A stretch of DNA of 64,000 nucleotides. Origin: Lacibacter luteus (GTDB lineage: Bacteria > Bacteroidota > Bacteroidia > Chitinophagales > Chitinophagaceae). This document shows, in pieces, positions 1 through 9,006 of this stretch. Location: NCBI RefSeq assembly GCF_004118265.1, contig NZ_SDHW01000001.1, forward strand, positions 806,001-870,000. Direction: 5' to 3'. The notes beneath the pieces are model-generated. The model was not told the DNA's origin and did no database searches. It was given only the letters and a program-made list of their open reading frames with translations. Positions within the stretch are counted from its first letter, which is position 1. The number at the start of each line of letters is the position of its first letter. A program made the position numbers and the translations under genes.

Positions 1-2286
1 TTGCAGCTTAACAGGCAAACTGTATTTGAATTTATTCGTGTTCATGTTAAAGAACGGAACTGCTACAAAATCTGCATCACTTACTTTCGATGATGGCATA
101 TCCACTTTATTAATGCCACGTGTTTTGTCAGGCGTTGCAGCCATATCAAAAACCAACTCACCGCCATTTTCCACATCCGTATTCTTAATAAATGTAGCTG
201 CATGTTCCTTGCCATTCAACAACACATTGTTTACATAAAAGTTCCTTGCTGTTCTGTTCTTTGCAGTAATGGAGAATGTTTTTCCATTCTCTAAATGAAT
301 CTTTACTTCATCAAACAAAGGCGTACCCAATGCATACACACCGCTGCCGGGTGTTGGTTGATAGATGCCCATTGCACTCAACACAAACCATGCACTCATT
401 TGTCCGCAATCTTCGTTGCCAATCAACCCATCGGGATTGTTCGGATAAAACTCTGTGCAGATCTGGTGAATCAACTCCTGTGTGCGCCAGGGTTTGCCGG
501 CGTAGTTAAAGAGGTAAGCCATGTGATGACTCGGTTCGTTACCATGTGCATACTGGCCAATGAGTCCGGTTACATCCTGCTGGTCTCTGCCACTCATTGC
601 TTGCTTGGTTGTAAAAAGTTCTTCCAACTTGCGCAAGAAATTTTCCTTGCCACCATAAAGTTTTATCAAGCCATCAATATCCTGCTGTGCAGAAAAAGAA
701 TAATGCCAGGAGTTACCCTCTGTGAAAAAGTTATTGACTTCTGTTGCATTGAATGGCGAAAACCAAAAGCTCTGTACTCTACCACGAATATGATAAGTAG
801 TTGGGTCGAAGAGATTCCGATAGTTCAATGCACGTGCTGCATATTTTTTTGCTACAGCTTCATTACCTGTCCATTTTGCAAACTCTGAAATACACCAATC
901 ATCATATGCATACTCAACTGTCTTCGATGCACTCTCGTGATCATAATCGTTACTTACAAAACCTTGTTGACCATATTGCGTTAAACCATAGCGACTGCTT
1001 TCTGCATAATTCGTCATAGCTTCTAAAGCCAGCTTGGTATCAAACCCTTTAATACCTTTTTGATAAGCATCCACAATAACAGGAACAGAATGGTAACCGA
1101 TCATGCAAAATGTTTCATTGCCACTCAACTCCCACACAGGCAACATACCACCATGTTTGTATTGTACAAGAAAAGTATTGATCCAATCTGCAGTGCGTTT
1201 GCGATTAATGATGGACATTAACGGATGCAATGCACGGTGCGTATCCCACAACGAAAACACAGAGTAGTTTGTAAACCCATCGGCTTTGTGCACTTGCAGA
1301 TCAGTACCACGATATTCGCCATTTACATCTGTATAAATATTCGGGGCTACCGATGCATGATACAATGCAGTATAAAACGCCACCTGCTGATCGTTTGCGC
1401 CACCTTTCACTTCTATTTTACCCAACTCTTTGTTCCATTCATCTTCAGCTTGTTGTTTCACTGTTGCAAAATTCCAATGCGGAATTTCTGTATCGAGATT
1501 GAGCTTTGCGTTTTCCATGCTTACACCTGAAATACCAACTTTCACCTGAATGGTTTTGTTGTTGCTCACATCAAAACTAAAATACGCTTTGATGTTTTTT
1601 CCGCTGGCAGAACGCATGTTGTTTTGCAACACATCGTTCAACGCAATGCCAAACTCTTTTACCGGTTTTTCAAATTTCATGTGGAAGTAAAGGATTTGAT
1701 TTGTCGCCCAGCTTTTGCTGCGGCGCACACCTCTTACTTCGTATTCGTTTATCATTTCAAAAGATGATTCAAGTACTTCATCCCTGTGTTGCAGATCGAG
1801 CAATACTTTTCCTTCGGTTGCAGCAGCATCAAATGTGTACGCATGCATACCCGAACGAAAAGATGTGGTAAGTGCGGCATGAATGTTATGCTTCTTCAGT
1901 AACACTTCGTAATAGCCTGCATGGGCTTTTTCATTTTTGTGTGAGAAAGCTGATGCATATTCATTGTTCTTCCATTTTACTTCACCAGTAAACGGCATCA
2001 ACAATACATCGCAATAATCGGGAATACCCGTACCACTCAAATGCGTGTGCGAAAAGCCGTACATGATACTGTCGCTGTAATGATAACCGCCGCATCCATC
2101 CCATCCTTCCAATCTTGTATCCGGACTCAACTGCATCATACCAAACGGCATAGTTGCCCCGGGATAGGTATGTCCATGCCCGCCTGTACCAATAAAAGGA
2201 TTTACAAGCTTTGCATAATTTGTTTGTGCATGAATAGAAATACTAAAAACAATAAAACAAAAAACGAACACAATTCTTTTCATCAT
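1..2286 (-). CDS. GH92 alpha-mannosidase, 3' end beyond window
   Basis: The reading frame starts at one of two adjacent ATGs (2286 or 2283) and is open to base 1, so about 762 residues are visible and the C-terminus is cut by the window edge. It begins with a signal peptide (MMKRIVFVFCFIVFSIS then HAQ), followed by the GH92 N-terminal beta-sandwich (NPFIGTGGHGHTYPG, FGMMQLSPD) and the catalytic (alpha/alpha)6 domain with WDTHRALHPLM, QYAHGNEPSHHMAYLFNYAG and GNEDCGQMSAWFVLSAMG. The last motif carries the conserved acidic pair of the family. GH92 enzymes are calcium-dependent exo-alpha-mannosidases, usually acting on mannose branches of N-glycans or mannans in the periplasm. It is the last visible gene of the ROK-susC-susD-GH29-GH2-GH29 operon, 16 bp after the fucosidase stop. 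Family assignment is firm; linkage specificity is not determined. Confidence 0.93.
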   Translation of the reverse strand, partial: MMKRIVFVFCFIVFSISIHAQTNYAKLVNPFIGTGGHGHTYPGATMPFGMMQLSPDTRLEGWDGCGGYHYSDSIMYGFSHTHLSGTGIPDYCDVLLMPFTGEVKWKNNEYASAFSHKNEKAHAGYYEVLLKKHNIHAALTTSFRSGMHAYTFDAAATEGKVLLDLQHRDEVLESSFEMINEYEVRGVRRSKSWATNQILYFHMKFEKPVKEFGIALNDVLQNNMRSASGKNIKAYFSFDVSNNKTIQVKVGISGVSMENAKLNLDTEIPHWNFATVKQQAEDEWNKELGKIEVKGGANDQQVAFYTALYHASVAPNIYTDVNGEYRGTDLQVHKADGFTNYSVFSLWDTHRALHPLMSIINRKRTADWINTFLVQYKHGGMLPVWELSGNETFCMIGYHSVPVIVDAYQKGIKGFDTKLALEAMTNYAESSRYGLTQYGQQGFVSNDYDHESASKTVEYAYDDWCISEFAKWTGNEAVAKKYAARALNYRNLFDPTTYHIRGRVQSFWFSPFNATEVNNFFTEGNSWHYSFSAQQDIDGLIKLYGGKENFLRKLEELFTTKQAMSGRDQQDVTGLIGQYAHGNEPSHHMAYLFNYAGKPWRTQELIHQICTEFYPNNPDGLIGNEDCGQMSAWFVLSAMGIYQPTPGSGVYALGTPLFDEVKIHLENGKTFSITAKNRTARNFYVNNVLLNGKEHAATFIKNTDVENGGELVFDMAATPDKTRGINKVDMPSSKVSDADFVAVPFFNMNTNKFKYSLPVKLQ

Positions 2287-2302
2287 CTTAAATTTTCAAT
2301 TC

Positions 2303-3634
2303 TTAATTTAATCCGCCTTGTCCACGATACAATTTAACCGGCTTATCGAGTTTTACTTTTACAACAGTGATATACTTATCCAATACATTTTGCGGAACAT
2401 TAATGTACACAAGACCGGGCACCGGGCTCCATGAAATTTTTCCAACAACTTTAGGAGCAAGCTTCGTGTTGCTGCCGAGCACTGTGATGTCCTGAATTTT
2501 ATTGTCCAGTCCTTTGATCATAATGTTGCCACCTGAACTTCCATGCAGAAACAGATACAAGGTTGTTGAATCTTTAGACAATGTTGTTGGCCCATAAAAA
2601 TGTCCTTGCGGAAGTCCGCCGATGGTATTAAAAATGGCTTCGCCGTTACGTTTGTTCCATGCTCCCAATTCTTTCAACACATTCACCTGTTCAGCAGGAA
2701 TGGTTCCATCTTCCTTTGGTCCCATATCGAGCAAAAGATTACCGCCATTCGAAACCGCATCAACAAAAATGCTGATCACTTCATACGGCGTTTTCCAGTT
2801 ATTATCGTGATGGAAGCCCCAGTTATCATTCGTGGTCATACACAATTCCCACCAGTTGAACTTTGGTCTTGATACAGGAAAATTCTGTTCAGGTGTATCA
2901 TAATCACCATAGCCCTGCAAACGTCCGTTGATGATTGCATTGGCATTACCTGCCAAGATGAGACTTCTAACTTTCTGCGATTCCCATTCTTCAGCACTGC
3001 GTTCCCAATCGCCATCGAACCACCAGAGATCGGGTTTAAACATGGAGTTGATTTCTTTAATCTGTCCCTGGAAAAAAGAACGGTAACGGTTCCAGCGTTC
3101 GTAATCATTAGCGATCTTATAACGGCTGCTGTCGTTTAAAAAACCGGGATAATCGGGATGGCTCCAGTCGAGCAATGAAAAATATGCACCGCATTTGATG
3201 TTGCGTTTACGCAGTTCATCAAAAAAAGGTTTGATCATATCTTTTTTTGCCGGTGTTGCCTGTACAATACTCAGCTTGTTCATTTTTGTATCATACATCG
3301 AAACACCATCGTGATGTTTAGTAGTGATCACCGAATACCGTGCACCGCTTTCCTGTATCAGATCGGCCCATGCAACAGGATCATAATTCTTTAAGGTGAA
3401 TCCTTTCAGCTGCTTCATATAATCGGCATAAGTGATCTTTTTGTTATGAAAACTCCACGACTCATCAATACCATTTACTGCATAAATACCTGCATGAATA
3501 AAAATACCCAGCTTGGCATCGGCAAACCACTGCATTTTATCTTTAATTGTTCCAGCATCCGTTTTTTGTTGGGCATTTGTTGTAAGCGAAACAAGAAGAA
3601 CAAATGCAATCAATAGTTTTTTCATTACCGGCAT
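2303..3634 (-). CDS. GH29 alpha-L-fucosidase (A)
   Basis: A 443-residue secreted protein with a signal peptide ending near TTNAQQ. Start is ATG at 3634 (MPVMKK) or the ATG three codons later at 3625. GH29 features are clear: GIFIHAGIYAVNG at residues 43-55, TKHHDGVSMYD at 105-115, and LWWFDGDWE with the likely catalytic nucleophile Asp207. It hydrolyses terminal alpha-L-fucose. The usual HWG near the N-terminus is HAG here, and HHDGF is HHDGV, so it differs from the second GH29 in the same operon and may have a different aglycone or linkage preference. It sits between the beta-mannosidase and GH92, 27 bp downstream of the former, in one transcription unit. Confidence 0.92.
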   Translation of the reverse strand: MPVMKKLLIAFVLLVSLTTNAQQKTDAGTIKDKMQWFADAKLGIFIHAGIYAVNGIDESWSFHNKKITYADYMKQLKGFTLKNYDPVAWADLIQESGARYSVITTKHHDGVSMYDTKMNKLSIVQATPAKKDMIKPFFDELRKRNIKCGAYFSLLDWSHPDYPGFLNDSSRYKIANDYERWNRYRSFFQGQIKEINSMFKPDLWWFDGDWERSAEEWESQKVRSLILAGNANAIINGRLQGYGDYDTPEQNFPVSRPKFNWWELCMTTNDNWGFHHDNNWKTPYEVISIFVDAVSNGGNLLLDMGPKEDGTIPAEQVNVLKELGAWNKRNGEAIFNTIGGLPQGHFYGPTTLSKDSTTLYLFLHGSSGGNIMIKGLDNKIQDITVLGSNTKLAPKVVGKISWSPVPGLVYINVPQNVLDKYITVVKVKLDKPVKLYRGQGGLN

Positions 3635-3661
3635 ATTATTTAACTGAAGAATTTTACATCA

Positions 3662-5659
3662 TCATTTCATCAAAACATCATAAAGCGATTTTATTTTGAT
3701 CTGCGGAATTTCCTTTGTTGAAAAATACCTGTTCTTCACCTGCAGATACTTTTTCTGTCCGGCCTTTAAATCAAAATAATTATCATCGATAGCAAAGAAG
3801 GATTGCTGTTTATACAAGTATACATACTTTGCATTCACATTACTTACGATGCTGAACAGATTTTCGCCTTCATGCTTTATCACAAACGAAGGCTTCGTCA
3901 ATACAAGTTCCTTTGGATACACGCTGTCTTTTACAGGCTTCACATCAGTTCGATACGCTTCTTTCACTGCATACCATGCAGCTTTGGGTTCTCGACTGTA
4001 ATCGGTGATACTCCAGCTGGCAACCGGCCAGCAATCATTTAACTGCCATAACAATGTACCCATGTTATAAGGTTCTTTGCTGCGATGAATAGCAATGGCA
4101 TTTTTAAAACTGTAATACTGCAAACATTGGGTGAGGTAAGTATAATCCTGCAAACTCAGCTGTTTCACTTTTGTTGAATCGAGAAAATAGCGATGCAGGT
4201 AGCTTTGGATTTTTGCAAAACCATTTCCTGCTTTCTGGTGATGATTGATAATATCTGAAAAAAGAAAACGATCCTGCGGCACAGTAAACTTTTCAATGCT
4301 TGCATAATTCGGCATTGCCTGCATGCCATACTCACTTACAAAACGGCCGGTCTTTTGTTCAAAAATTTCCACCGGCTCCAGCCCCCACCAAAAGCCCCAG
4401 TAATGACTATCGCCTTCAGTAATACTTTTTGCACGGCCCCACCCGTTTGCAGGCGATGTACTTACATAAGGTCTTGTGCCATCAAACTCGTTTACCCATG
4501 CAGCGATACTGTCACGAAACAAACGCACATAATCATTCCATACCCTTGCAGAATCTTCGCCATGTAAATTGAATTGCTTTTGCCATCCCCATTGGTGCCA
4601 CGCTTCATCAATTTCATTATTGCCACTCCACAGCACAATTGACTTATGATGACGTAACCGTTTTACTTGATATCTGATCTCTTCTTTTACATTGTTGAAA
4701 AATGCCTCATCGCCCGGAACCATTGCACCTGCAAACATAAAATCCTGCCAGATATAAATGCCCATTTCATCGCAGAGATCGTAAAACGCATCATCTTCAT
4801 AAATACCACCACCCCACACACGCAACATATTCATATTGGCATCCTTGGCCAACTGCAAAATTTTTCGATAGTCAGCTTTTGTTAAACGTGTGGTGAACAT
4901 ATCAGAAGGAATGTAATTCGCTCCCTTCATGTACACAGGCTTGTTATCTATTTTAAAGTAAAATGTTTTTCCATGCTCATCGGGTTCCTGCACCAATTCA
5001 ACTTTATTTACAGCCGTAAAAGGTTTTTCTTTTGGTTTTTCATTAAATGCTTCGAGGTAAACATTTTTCCAGATGCCGCAAGTAATGAAAGTCGGCCCCC
5101 AATCCCACCCAAAATGATATTGTGCCTTGCGTGCATAAGTGCGGGGATTATCGGGCAACACAAACGGCAGTTTTGATTTTGCAATCGAATCAACTTTATT
5201 TTTAGCCGAACTAAAACAAATAAGCAACGTATTGTTTGGCTTGAGCAATTGTTTTATTTCTGCTTTCCATTGGCGAAACATATTATTGGCAGATAACAGC
5301 AGCTGACCATTGAGATATACATCAGCATACGTATCTAATCCATCAAACACCAATTCAATATGCTTCTTTTGTAAAACAGAAGCATCTGCTGTAAATGTTG
5401 TTTGATAATTCCAGTTGGCTTCACCGATCCATTGTAATTTCTTTTCATTGTCTCTGTAATAAGGATCGGGAATAAGCTTGTTGTTAAGCAGATCTGTATG
5501 CACTGTGCCCGGCACCTTTGCAGTATACCATTTATTTGTATTCTGTTTACTGAATGTCCAGTTTTGATGTAACAATATTTTTTGAACAGGAGATTGTGAA
5601 GTTACTGTAGCGGCAACAGCAAAAACAAGTAACAGTGAAAACAGAAATTCTTTGTTCAT
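3662..5659 (-). CDS. GH2 beta-mannosidase, compact form
   Basis: ATG at 5659 gives MNKEFLFSLLLVFAVAA, a signal peptide; a longer TTG-started form is less likely. The protein is about 665 residues. The N-terminal GH2 sugar-binding domain (RxxKAQYHFGWDWGP, GIWKNVYLEA) is followed, after only about 40 residues, by the TIM barrel (KPVYMKGANYIPSD, LRVWGGGIYE). Acid/base Glu is in LWSGNNEID and nucleophile Glu in VSEYGMQ, about 94 residues apart as in known family members. Beta-mannosidases remove beta-1,4-mannose, for example the Man-beta-GlcNAc core unit of N-glycans or manno-oligosaccharides. Family members are usually about 820-870 residues; here the Ig-like linker domain before the barrel, and part of the C-terminal sandwich, appear missing. 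Both catalytic residues remain, so it may still be active. Confidence 0.9.
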   Translation of the reverse strand: MNKEFLFSLLLVFAVAATVTSQSPVQKILLHQNWTFSKQNTNKWYTAKVPGTVHTDLLNNKLIPDPYYRDNEKKLQWIGEANWNYQTTFTADASVLQKKHIELVFDGLDTYADVYLNGQLLLSANNMFRQWKAEIKQLLKPNNTLLICFSSAKNKVDSIAKSKLPFVLPDNPRTYARKAQYHFGWDWGPTFITCGIWKNVYLEAFNEKPKEKPFTAVNKVELVQEPDEHGKTFYFKIDNKPVYMKGANYIPSDMFTTRLTKADYRKILQLAKDANMNMLRVWGGGIYEDDAFYDLCDEMGIYIWQDFMFAGAMVPGDEAFFNNVKEEIRYQVKRLRHHKSIVLWSGNNEIDEAWHQWGWQKQFNLHGEDSARVWNDYVRLFRDSIAAWVNEFDGTRPYVSTSPANGWGRAKSITEGDSHYWGFWWGLEPVEIFEQKTGRFVSEYGMQAMPNYASIEKFTVPQDRFLFSDIINHHQKAGNGFAKIQSYLHRYFLDSTKVKQLSLQDYTYLTQCLQYYSFKNAIAIHRSKEPYNMGTLLWQLNDCWPVASWSITDYSREPKAAWYAVKEAYRTDVKPVKDSVYPKELVLTKPSFVIKHEGENLFSIVSNVNAKYVYLYKQQSFFAIDDNYFDLKAGQKKYLQVKNRYFSTKEIPQIKIKSLYDVLMK

Positions 5660-5693
5660 AAAATAAACATTAACCAATACGCAGCTGCATTTT

Positions 5694-5723
5694 AAAAAAG
5701 AGGCCAGCCAGGAATGGCCGGCC
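5694..5723 (-). terminator. Intrinsic terminator after GH29 (B)
   Basis: On the minus strand GGCCGGCCA, loop TTCC, TGGCTGGCC forms a 9-bp stem with one G-U pair, followed by TCTTTTTT. It lies between the GH29 stop at 5817 and the GH2 start at 5659. It should end or attenuate transcription before the beta-mannosidase, so the downstream genes depend on read-through or a separate promoter in 5660-5693. Confidence 0.7.
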
Positions 5724-5816
5724 GTATAGTTTTGTATGCTAAAACTACTGATTATGAAAAAACTGAATAGTTCATAGGAATATTTTCAAGTTTTGCTAAT
5801 TGCAATACAACTTAAA

Positions 5817-7274
5817 TTATAACTGCACCTGCAATACCCACACATGATCTGTTACCGGTTTTAAAGAAGCCGGCAAACTGATATCCACTCCTTCAGCACC
5901 TGATTTCCATTTTAATTTCTGATTACTGCCAATCAACTTCACGGTTGTTTTTGCATTGAACGATACATTTTTTATATGCACATTCCCATCAGGATAATTA
6001 AACAGAAAAATATTCAATGTACGTCCGTCTTTACTTTGGGTAAAGCGGATATTCTCACCTTCACCAAACAGCTTATACATCCGTGTGCCATAAATGGCAT
6101 TGCCGTTTAACTTCATCCACACACCAATTTCTTTTAACCGGTCATACGCAACAGGATCAAACTCACCTTCGGGACTTGGCCCGATGTTGAGTAAATAGTT
6201 TCCCCCTTTACTTACAATATCTACAAGCTTTTCAATTAGTTCGTTTGTTGGTTTGTATTGATCGTTGGGCACATAGCTCCAGCTGTTTGCCATCGTCATA
6301 CAAGTTTCCCATGGATAAGGCAATCCGTTTTCAGGAATATGTTGTTCAGGCGTTAAATAATTTTGTTGTTCTCCCGGCACAGCTCTGTCTACCACAATAA
6401 TTTTTGGTTGTTTCGCTCTTACTTTTTTTACAAGTTCAGGCATATTAATATCCTGGCTTTGGGGGTTACGGGCCCAGCGACTGCCTTCATAAATTTCAAA
6501 CATATCGGCTTTCACTTCTTCATCTGTTTTTTTACGCACCCAACCACCATCAAGCCAAAGAATATCCACTTTTCCATAATCGCTTACCAGCTCGTTAATT
6601 TGATTATGTGTGAAGTCTGTAAATTTTTTCCATTGTTCAGGATATTTCTGAACAGAATAACTTGGGTTACGATCACTTGCAGGAAATTTTTTCCACCAGT
6701 AATAATCGGTATGCCAATCGGGCTTTGAGAAATAGGCACCGATCCATAAATTTTCTTTACGAAATGCATTAAACACTTCTTTGGTAATATTACTCCTTGG
6801 ATTACTTGAAAAAGGCGTTGCCTTATCTGTAACCTTGTAATCGGAATACTTTGTATCAAACATATTGAAACCGTCATGATGTTTTGTTGTAAACACCATG
6901 TACTTCATACCGGCATCTTTTGCAGCCGCTGCCCAACGTTCGGGATTAAACTTTGTTGGGTTGAATGTTGTTTGCAGTTTTTCGTATGCTTTTACATAAT
7001 CGACATAGTTATCTGCAACACCGGGTTTTCTTGCACCTGTTGCCCAACCCAGATCTTCGGGACAAATACTCCAGCTTTCAACAATACCCCACTGACTATA
7101 AGTTCCCCAATGCATCAACAGTCCAAACTTCAGATCTTTCCATTCTTCTAACCTGCGTTGAATAGCTGTATCCGGATCGGGATAATATTCTTTGTGCTGG
7201 GCATTTGTTACTGATAACAAACTTGTAAATAAAATCGACAAGGTTATTGCCAGCTTATTGTTTTTTTTATTCAT
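5817..7274 (-). CDS. GH29 alpha-L-fucosidase (B)
   Basis: ATG at 7274 (MNKKNNKLAITLSILF) gives a good signal peptide; a TTG-started extension to 7319 adds a non-signal-like leader and is rejected. About 485 residues. GH29 motifs: FGLLMHWGTYSQWG, FTTKHHDGFNMFDT, GAYFSKPDWH and VDILWLDGGW, the last with the probable nucleophile Asp. The C-terminal beta-sandwich runs from about DGRTLNIFLFNYP onward. It cleaves alpha-L-fucosyl residues in the periplasm. It is the first enzyme after susD in this locus, separated from susD by a hairpin (7342-7367), and carries canonical HWG/HHDGF motifs unlike its paralogue at 2303-3634. The two probably act on different fucosyl linkages; this is inference. Confidence 0.93.
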   Translation of the reverse strand: MNKKNNKLAITLSILFTSLLSVTNAQHKEYYPDPDTAIQRRLEEWKDLKFGLLMHWGTYSQWGIVESWSICPEDLGWATGARKPGVADNYVDYVKAYEKLQTTFNPTKFNPERWAAAAKDAGMKYMVFTTKHHDGFNMFDTKYSDYKVTDKATPFSSNPRSNITKEVFNAFRKENLWIGAYFSKPDWHTDYYWWKKFPASDRNPSYSVQKYPEQWKKFTDFTHNQINELVSDYGKVDILWLDGGWVRKKTDEEVKADMFEIYEGSRWARNPQSQDINMPELVKKVRAKQPKIIVVDRAVPGEQQNYLTPEQHIPENGLPYPWETCMTMANSWSYVPNDQYKPTNELIEKLVDIVSKGGNYLLNIGPSPEGEFDPVAYDRLKEIGVWMKLNGNAIYGTRMYKLFGEGENIRFTQSKDGRTLNIFLFNYPDGNVHIKNVSFNAKTTVKLIGSNQKLKWKSGAEGVDISLPASLKPVTDHVWVLQVQL

Positions 7275-7341
7275 AATCGCATTGTTGACGGGCATGTAAA
7301 ATCCGTTTCCATGAGTCAATCTTTTTCAGAAGCCTGATAAT

Positions 7342-7367
7342 AACAGGGCCTTAATCAAGGCCCTGTT
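7342..7367 (-). promoter_or_regulatory. Intercistronic hairpin after susD (locus A)
   Basis: A perfect 11-bp inverted repeat, AACAGGGCCTT / AAGGCCCTGTT with loop AATC, lies 28 bp after the susD stop. There is no U-run behind it on the minus strand, so it looks more like an attenuator or 3'-end stabiliser for the susCD message than a full terminator. Confidence 0.6.
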
Positions 7368-7395
7368 TAAAACCCTAAAACTGCTGATCGAAAAA

Positions 7396-8979
7396 TTAAT
7401 TATCCCAGAAAAGTTTTGTTGTAAGATTATCTTTTGCTTTTACCTGGTTATAATTAGCTGTATTGTAAGTTGACTCTGATGTAGCATACAACCATCTTAC
7501 CGGAGGAAGTTGCTGTGCATTTGCATTATCAACTTCGAAACTGAAAACCGGGCTGTTCAAACGACGTACTTCTGACCAGTTTTCTAAAGGCTGAATAACA
7601 CTGAAGTCGATCCATTTTTGCGTTGCAATCAATTTCAATTTATCTGCAGTTGTTGTTGCGAGATCCCAGTTTACGCCTGCCATTACTTGATAAGCTGAAA
7701 TTTCTGCAGGCGTTACAGGAGTAAGTGCGCCGGCCGTATTATCGTTACTTACGGTTCTGTACAAAAAGTAATTTTCAATAGACTTGGCAATACCTGCATT
7801 GTAAGCAGTTTTTGCCGCTGTATTGTTTCCTGCTTTCAGGTATGCTTCTGCAACCAAAAAGCTTACTTCGGCAGCATTTACCAATACTCCCGGGAAATAT
7901 TGATTACGACTGATTGTTGAACGATTATAACGTGCAAGTGTACCACCTGCAACCAATGTAGTTTGTGTTGCTGCAGTTGCCATTGGATCGAGACCAATAT
8001 ATGCACCACCTGCTGCATTTGGTCCTGGTTCAAACATTGCTCTTCTTCTTGGATCAGCGTTTGTGTTCATGTGATCGATCATTAATTTGCCCGCTACATT
8101 ACCATCCCAATCTTCCAAACCTGTTCTGAAACCTGTTGAATTAAGCGGAGTATTTAAATCATGAACTTTTATCTGAACATTTTCTGTATTTGTTTCAACA
8201 ACAGGATAAGTAGAAGGGCTGCCTAAGATAGCAGCAGTTTCGGTAGCTGCCCTTGTTTGAAATGCTGTTACACCCGATACTCTTCCTAACATACGCAAAC
8301 GAAGCGAATTACAATACTTCTTCCACGTTGTCATGTTTCCTTTGTTTATAATATCCTGGTTTTTGAAACCTGTTTGAATTGCAGCAGAAACAGTAATTGA
8401 ATTTAACTCATCTGCAAATGCTTTCAGATCATCCAGCATTTTGGTGTAAAGATCTTCTGCTTTATCATATTTCGGCAGCGAAACAGCATAGTCTCCTCCG
8501 TTTGCACTCAGCTTTCCTGCTTCAGAAAATGGAATATCGCCATGAAGATCTACTACTTTCTGTGTATGGTCGTACAGATAAATAGTTGCAGCAATCATAT
8601 AAATTCTGCGCAATTGCTGATCAGAAGTGGTCATTCCTGCATACACTTTTTCCATTTCTCTAAACTGTGCAAGGAAACCATAATAGTTGTTCCAGCGATC
8701 ATTTATACCTGCAGCCCCCGGAACGTATTGACCGGTTGAATTAACCCAGCCAACAGCCTGCGAATACCGGTTTACTGTTGTACGCAACACAACAAAATAA
8801 TTCCAGTAAGAAGGTAAAACATACTCCCTGTTATACGATAAGAATCCTGCAAACTGCTTTTCAACAGAGGTTTGAGATATCTTAGAAGGATCAGCATAAT
8901 TATCTGCAAAATCCTGCTTTTTACAGGAGGTTATTGCCAGCGATAGTACTGTTGTTCCTATCAATATTATTTTTTTCAT
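7396..8979 (-). CDS. SusD/RagB-like glycan-binding lipoprotein (SusD-like family 2)
   Basis: 527 residues with an SPII lipobox (SLAITSC), so it should be lipid-anchored in the outer membrane, probably surface-exposed. The N-terminal pattern (ADNYADPSKIS, long helical TPR-like region, FLVAEAYLKAGNNTAAKTAYNAGI) matches the SusD-like_2 group (PF12771 type), not the classical RagB/SusD type found at 19231 and 45755. SusD proteins form a lid on the SusC barrel and capture oligosaccharide. It follows susC by 27 bp and is followed by a strong hairpin before the fucosidase, so it forms the binding half of the importer of locus A. Confidence 0.92.
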   Translation of the reverse strand: MKKIILIGTTVLSLAITSCKKQDFADNYADPSKISQTSVEKQFAGFLSYNREYVLPSYWNYFVVLRTTVNRYSQAVGWVNSTGQYVPGAAGINDRWNNYYGFLAQFREMEKVYAGMTTSDQQLRRIYMIAATIYLYDHTQKVVDLHGDIPFSEAGKLSANGGDYAVSLPKYDKAEDLYTKMLDDLKAFADELNSITVSAAIQTGFKNQDIINKGNMTTWKKYCNSLRLRMLGRVSGVTAFQTRAATETAAILGSPSTYPVVETNTENVQIKVHDLNTPLNSTGFRTGLEDWDGNVAGKLMIDHMNTNADPRRRAMFEPGPNAAGGAYIGLDPMATAATQTTLVAGGTLARYNRSTISRNQYFPGVLVNAAEVSFLVAEAYLKAGNNTAAKTAYNAGIAKSIENYFLYRTVSNDNTAGALTPVTPAEISAYQVMAGVNWDLATTTADKLKLIATQKWIDFSVIQPLENWSEVRRLNSPVFSFEVDNANAQQLPPVRWLYATSESTYNTANYNQVKAKDNLTTKLFWDN

Positions 8980-9006
8980 AATTACTTTTTTAGTCGTTAA
9001 TCAGAA

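Noticed and set aside
295-888. 197-aa plus-strand frame
   Set aside because: It is antisense to the GH92 gene (1-2286), whose frame has strong family motifs; the antisense translation is Cys-rich and domain-free.
2287-2302. Heptad array between GH29 and GH92
   Set aside because: Only two or three AT-rich units could be aligned; too short to separate from chance.
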